From contig JAPYOI010000302.1 of NCBI GenBank assembly GCA_028278755.1, positions 1 through 9,399 on the forward strand: a stretch of DNA of 9,399 nt. Direction: 5' to 3'. The stretch is from Poriferisodalis multihospitum. GTDB taxonomy: Bacteria > Actinomycetota > Acidimicrobiia > Acidimicrobiales > Poriferisodalaceae. The notes under the pieces were generated by a model. The model was not told the DNA's origin. It worked only from the letters and a program-made list of their open reading frames with translations, and ran no database searches. The position numbers were made by a program, and so were the translations under genes. Positions 6,813-9,399 of this stretch are shown piece after piece (position 1 is the first letter of the stretch; each line of letters opens with the position of its first letter).

Positions 6813-7374
6813 GCAGCAACCAAGCGGCCAGGACGGCCGTGCCGAGGGCGATCACGAGCTGACGCCAGTTGGCGCCGGCCTGAAACGCCGTGCCGAGGCC
6901 CTGCGTTCGGGCATAGGGGAAGACACCCATGGTGACCACCATGCCCCAGCGCGACAGGCAGGGAAAGAGCACCAGGAGGCTGGTTCGTTCCGCCTCTGGA
7001 ATGCCCAACAGGAGGGTCCATTTGAGCAGCACCAGGCACGCGCCGCCGACGACGGCGAACGCGCCGACGCGGGAGTCCCGCAGAATCTCCAATCGCGCCG
7101 CGCGGTCGCGTCCGCCGAGCACGCCGTCGCAGGTGTCCAGAAACCCCTCGGTGTGGATGGCTCGCGTCAGGGCCAGCATGGCCGCGACCAGCAGCGCGCC
7201 CACCGCCGGCAACGGCAGCACCTGTCGGGCCGCCAGGTCCAGGCCGGCCAGGATGCCTCCGAGCCCGAGGCCGACCAACGGGAAGTAGGCACGCGCGGGC
7301 CCCATGGGTCCCGAATGGCTCGGCGCGAACGGCAACACCGTCAAGAAGCCGATCGCGAGCCGCAGGTTTCTCAC
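6667..7374 (-). pseudogene. cobS: Cobalamin synthase CobS, C-terminus replaced by out-of-frame tail
   Basis: CobS is a membrane enzyme that joins adenosyl-GDP-cobinamide and alpha-ribazole (5'-phosphate) to form the cobalamin nucleotide loop. The 235-residue reading starts at GTG 7374-7372, 4 nt after the cobT stop. It shows LRLAIGFLTVLPF (4-16), YFPLVGLGLGG (30-40), TEGFLDTCDGVLGG (75-88), RLEILRDSRVGAFAV (94-108), SRWGMVVTMG (141-150) and FPYARTQGLGTAF (152-164), with hydrophobic helices at about 32-48, 58-71, 104-124, 132-139 and 173-190. Homology stops at LLLGSAG (about 187-193). The remaining 42 or so residues are arginine-rich, non-membrane sequence from the wrong frame of cobC. The final membrane helices and the conserved GGxTGDxxGA block are missing, so activity is doubtful if the sequence is right. 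It overlaps cobC by 146 nt, which is not a normal overlap for these genes. Confidence 0.85.
6804..6813 (-). other. Apparent deletion junction between cobS and cobC
   Basis: On the minus strand CTTGGCAGCG is the last part read as CobS (LGS). A few bases later GACTGGAACCGC begins the CobC-like DWNR segment in the +1 frame. The missing material is the CobS end (GGxTGD block and last helix) plus the CobC start (through RHGET), by family lengths roughly 200 bp. Homology on both sides is otherwise uninterrupted. Confidence 0.65.
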
Positions 7375-7378
7375 TGGG

Positions 7379-8440
7379 TCAGTCGACCGGCTCGCGGTCG
7401 GAAACGCCCGCCTCGTCGAAAGTGGCCATGTCGCTCAGGCAGGCGGCGGCGACTTCCACCAATCCCGCCGCCAGCAGCGCGCCGGTGCCCTCGCCCAGCC
7501 GCATGCCGAGATCGAGCAGCGGCTGGAGCTGCATGTGCTCGAGGGCGATGCGGTGGCCGGGCTCGGCTGACCGGTGGCCGGCGATGAGGTGGTCGCGCGC
7601 CGTGGGGCACAGGCTGCTCGCGATGAGACCGGCGGCGCCGGAAACGAATCCGTCCAACACCACCGCACGCCGGGCGAGCGCCCCGCCCAGCACTACTCCG
7701 ACAAGCACGCCGATCTCGAAGCCCCCGACCCTGGCGAGCACGTCCAGTCCGTCGGACGGGTCCGGTTGATTCACGTCCAGGGCGCGCTCGACACAGGCAA
7801 TCTTGTGCGCGAGCTCGGGGTCGCTGCGACCCGTGCCGCGTCCCGTCGCTTGCGCGGGCGACGCGCCCGTGACTGCGGCGGTGATGGCGCTGGCGGATGT
7901 GGTGTTGCCGATGCCCATGTCGCCCGTGCCGATGATGGCCGCTCCGTTTTCGGCGGCTGACTCGGCCAGGTCGACACCGGCCCGAACGCAGGCTTCCGCT
8001 TGAGCGTGGGTCATGGCCGGGCCCTCGGTGATGTCGCGGGTGCCACGGCCTGGCGCAACGACGTGAAGGTCGGGATGGGCCGCCAGCGGCGTGGCCACGC
8101 CGGCGTCGACGATGACCAGGTCCACCCCACGAGACCGCGCCATGACGCTGATGGCCGCGCCGCCCGCCAGGAAGTTGCGCACCATTTGAGCGGTGACCGC
8201 CTGGGGATAGCCGGTGACGCCCTGCGCCACCACCCCGTGGTCGGCCGCCGCGACGATGACCGTGGCGCCCTGAACCGTTTGCCGGTCAGTTCCGAAGATG
8301 CCCGCCAGCTGGACGGACAGATCCTCCAGCCGCCCCAGGCTGCCCGGGGGTTTGGTGAGCCGCTGCTGACGCTGCGTCGCCGCCTGCATTGCCCGGGTGT
8401 CACCCGGACGGATGTTGGCGACGACGTCGTCGAGCGTCAC
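7379..8440 (-). CDS. cobT: Nicotinate-nucleotide--dimethylbenzimidazole phosphoribosyltransferase CobT
   Basis: CobT transfers ribose phosphate from nicotinate mononucleotide to the lower-ligand base, giving alpha-ribazole 5'-phosphate for CobS. The 353-residue protein is complete. It shows KPPGSLGRLE (30-39), VAAADHGV (63-70), GYPQAVTAQMVRNFLAGGAAI (77-97), DAGV (112-115), TGDMGIGNTTSASA (172-185), GGFEIGVLVG (239-248), LDGFVSG (262-268) and LGEGTGALLA (315-324). E317 falls in the GEGTG motif, the position of the catalytic glutamate of the Salmonella enzyme. The start is GTG at 8440-8438, two bases after the cobO stop; the next gene, cobS, starts 4 nt downstream. No bluB or other lower-ligand synthesis gene is in the window, so the base must come from elsewhere. 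Confidence 0.97.
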   Translation of the reverse strand: MTLDDVVANIRPGDTRAMQAATQRQQRLTKPPGSLGRLEDLSVQLAGIFGTDRQTVQGATVIVAAADHGVVAQGVTGYPQAVTAQMVRNFLAGGAAISVMARSRGVDLVIVDAGVATPLAAHPDLHVVAPGRGTRDITEGPAMTHAQAEACVRAGVDLAESAAENGAAIIGTGDMGIGNTTSASAITAAVTGASPAQATGRGTGRSDPELAHKIACVERALDVNQPDPSDGLDVLARVGGFEIGVLVGVVLGGALARRAVVLDGFVSGAAGLIASSLCPTARDHLIAGHRSAEPGHRIALEHMQLQPLLDLGMRLGEGTGALLAAGLVEVAAACLSDMATFDEAGVSDREPVD

Positions 8441-8442
8441 GT

Positions 8443-9018
8443 CTAGAACTCAATCCCCTGCTGGGCGCGAATGCCCTGCTCGCGATAGGGGTGCTTGACG
8501 AGCCGCATTTCGGTCACGAGGTCGGCGCAGTCGATCAATTCCTGCGGTGCGTAGCGGCCCGTGATGATGACGTGCATGCGCGCCGGGCGCTGCTTGAGGG
8601 TGTCCACGACGTCGGCCACGGGTACCCAGCCGTAGTGCATGGCGTAGGTGAACTCATCGAGCACGATGATGTCTTCATCGCCCTCCAGGATGGCTTGCTT
8701 GCAATGCCCCCATTGCTCCACGGCCAGGGCCTGCGTGCGATCCATGTCCTTGGAGAGCCAGGTGAATCCGTCACCGAGCGCCTCGATGGGGATGTCGAGC
8801 CGCATGGCCGCGCGGTGTTCGCCGAAGGTGGCGCCCGTGTGCTTGATGAACTGGAACATGCGGATTTTGAAGTCCCGGCCCCAGGCCCGAAAGATCACCC
8901 CAAGGGCGGCGGTCGTCTTGCCCTTGCCTTCGCCGGTGTTGACGATCACCAGCCCGTGCCGCTTGCGGCGAGTCTTGGCGACCTCGGCGGGCGGCGTGTG
9001 CGGATCGCGGTCGCTCAT
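8443..9018 (-). CDS. cobO: Cob(I)yrinic acid a,c-diamide adenosyltransferase CobO/BtuR
   Basis: This enzyme adds the adenosyl group to the cobalt of corrinoids using ATP, both for new synthesis and for imported cobinamide or cobalamin. The 191-residue protein is full length. It has a charged N-terminal tail, the P-loop NTGEGKGKTTAALG (27-40), FQFIKH (55-60), the acidic strand VLDEFTYAMHYGW (119-131), ITGRYAPQELIDCADLVTEM (152-171) and the usual C-terminal GIRAQQGIEF. The ATG overlaps the stop of the ABC ATPase gene (ATGA), so import and adenosylation are likely translated together. cobT follows after two bases. Confidence 0.97.
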   Translation of the reverse strand: MSDRDPHTPPAEVAKTRRKRHGLVIVNTGEGKGKTTAALGVIFRAWGRDFKIRMFQFIKHTGATFGEHRAAMRLDIPIEALGDGFTWLSKDMDRTQALAVEQWGHCKQAILEGDEDIIVLDEFTYAMHYGWVPVADVVDTLKQRPARMHVIITGRYAPQELIDCADLVTEMRLVKHPYREQGIRAQQGIEF

Positions 9019-9399
9019 GCCCGACCGGCTTTCGCCTCGGACGCGACCGCGTCGGCCCGGAGGTCCTCGCGACCACTCTGGCCGTTGGCGCGCGCGGCGG
9101 TCGCAGCTCCGTTGCTTTCGGCTGGACCGATCACGCTTATCGCCAGCGAGCCGGTGACCGGGTCGCGGTAGACGGCCGATTCGACACCGAACGCCGACTC
9201 GATGATCTCGGGCAGCAGCACCTCTTCCGGAGTTCCTTCGGCGAGCACCCGGCCGGTACTGAGCAGGATCAAGCGATCGCAGTATCGCGCCGCCATGCCC
9301 AGGTCGTGGATGGCGGCCACCGCCGTCAGCCCCTCGTCCACCAGCCGGCGAACCAAATCCAGCACGCGCAGCTTGTGCAGCACATCCAGGTTCGCGGTC
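9015..9399 (-). CDS. ABC transporter ATP-binding protein, BtuD/HmuV/FecE-like, C-terminal fragment
   Basis: The frame is open to the right window edge (in phase at 9398) and ends at TGA 9017-9015. The visible 127 residues begin TANLDVLHKLRVL, which fits the end of the Walker B/D-loop region (EPT-x-x-LD). They continue with the H-loop AAIHDLGMAARYCDRLILL and then GRVLAEGTPEEVLLPEIIESAFGVE, the usual tail of ATPases of iron-siderophore, haem and cobalamin importers. A further 35 or so poorly conserved residues rich in A, G and E follow. The Walker A and signature motifs lie outside the window. Its coupling to cobO makes corrinoid import (BtuCD type) the likeliest job, but the substrate is inferred from the neighbours alone. 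Any B12 riboswitch controlling this arm would be upstream, beyond the window. Confidence 0.88.
   Translation of the reverse strand, partial: TANLDVLHKLRVLDLVRRLVDEGLTAVAAIHDLGMAARYCDRLILLSTGRVLAEGTPEEVLLPEIIESAFGVESAVYRDPVTGSLAISVIGPAESNGAATAARANGQSGREDLRADAVASEAKAGRA

Noticed and set aside
6787..7587. Plus-strand open frame of 266 codons opposite cobS and cobT
   Set aside because: Low-complexity R, Q, G, A-rich antisense reading; the minus strand carries the conserved CobS and CobT motifs.

Overview
The window is about 9.4 kb of GC-rich, tightly packed bacterial DNA. It is dominated by a cluster for late cobalamin (vitamin B12) assembly and corrinoid salvage. Codon use, the edge GNAT-like protein and the GAATGACA-type dispersed repeat suggest an environmental Chloroflexota-like bacterium, possibly a metagenome-assembled genome. 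That placement rests on memory of similar sequences and is tentative.

Left flank (1-1309): on the minus strand lie the first 58 codons of a probable GNAT acetyltransferase that runs off the window edge, then a non-coding stretch with a 10-bp inverted repeat and three 21-bp tandem repeats, then a complete class I SAM-dependent methyltransferase. The methyltransferase is divergent from the cobalamin genes, and the 134-bp gap between them holds a small palindrome and no recognisable cobalamin riboswitch.

Plus-strand arm (1310-5631): cbiB, cobD, cobQ and a pduX-like L-threonine kinase are packed together, the last three with overlapping ends. This arm makes the aminopropanol linker (PduX phosphorylates threonine, CobD decarboxylates it), finishes cobyric acid (CobQ) and joins the two (CbiB).

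Minus-strand arm (5647-9399, transcribed leftward): a BtuD/HmuV-like ABC ATPase (partial), cobO, cobT, cobS, a cobC-like phosphatase and cobU. This arm imports corrinoid, adenosylates it, activates cobinamide and DMB and assembles the nucleotide loop. The arms converge at about 5640, where a short hairpin lies over the pduX stop.

No new type of system is visible. The notable observation is that two gene junctions, cbiB/cobD and cobS/cobC, each look like an out-of-frame deletion that removed the 3' end of one gene and the 5' end of the next. Four pathway genes are therefore truncated: CobS lacks its C-terminal part, the CobC-like protein lacks its catalytic RHG segment, CobD lacks its N-terminal HGG segment and CbiB lacks its tail. 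Both junctions sit at a CT(G/T)GGCAGCG sequence. They may be real lesions or assembly errors; read mapping would decide. The remaining genes (cobQ, pduX, cobU, cobT, cobO) look intact.
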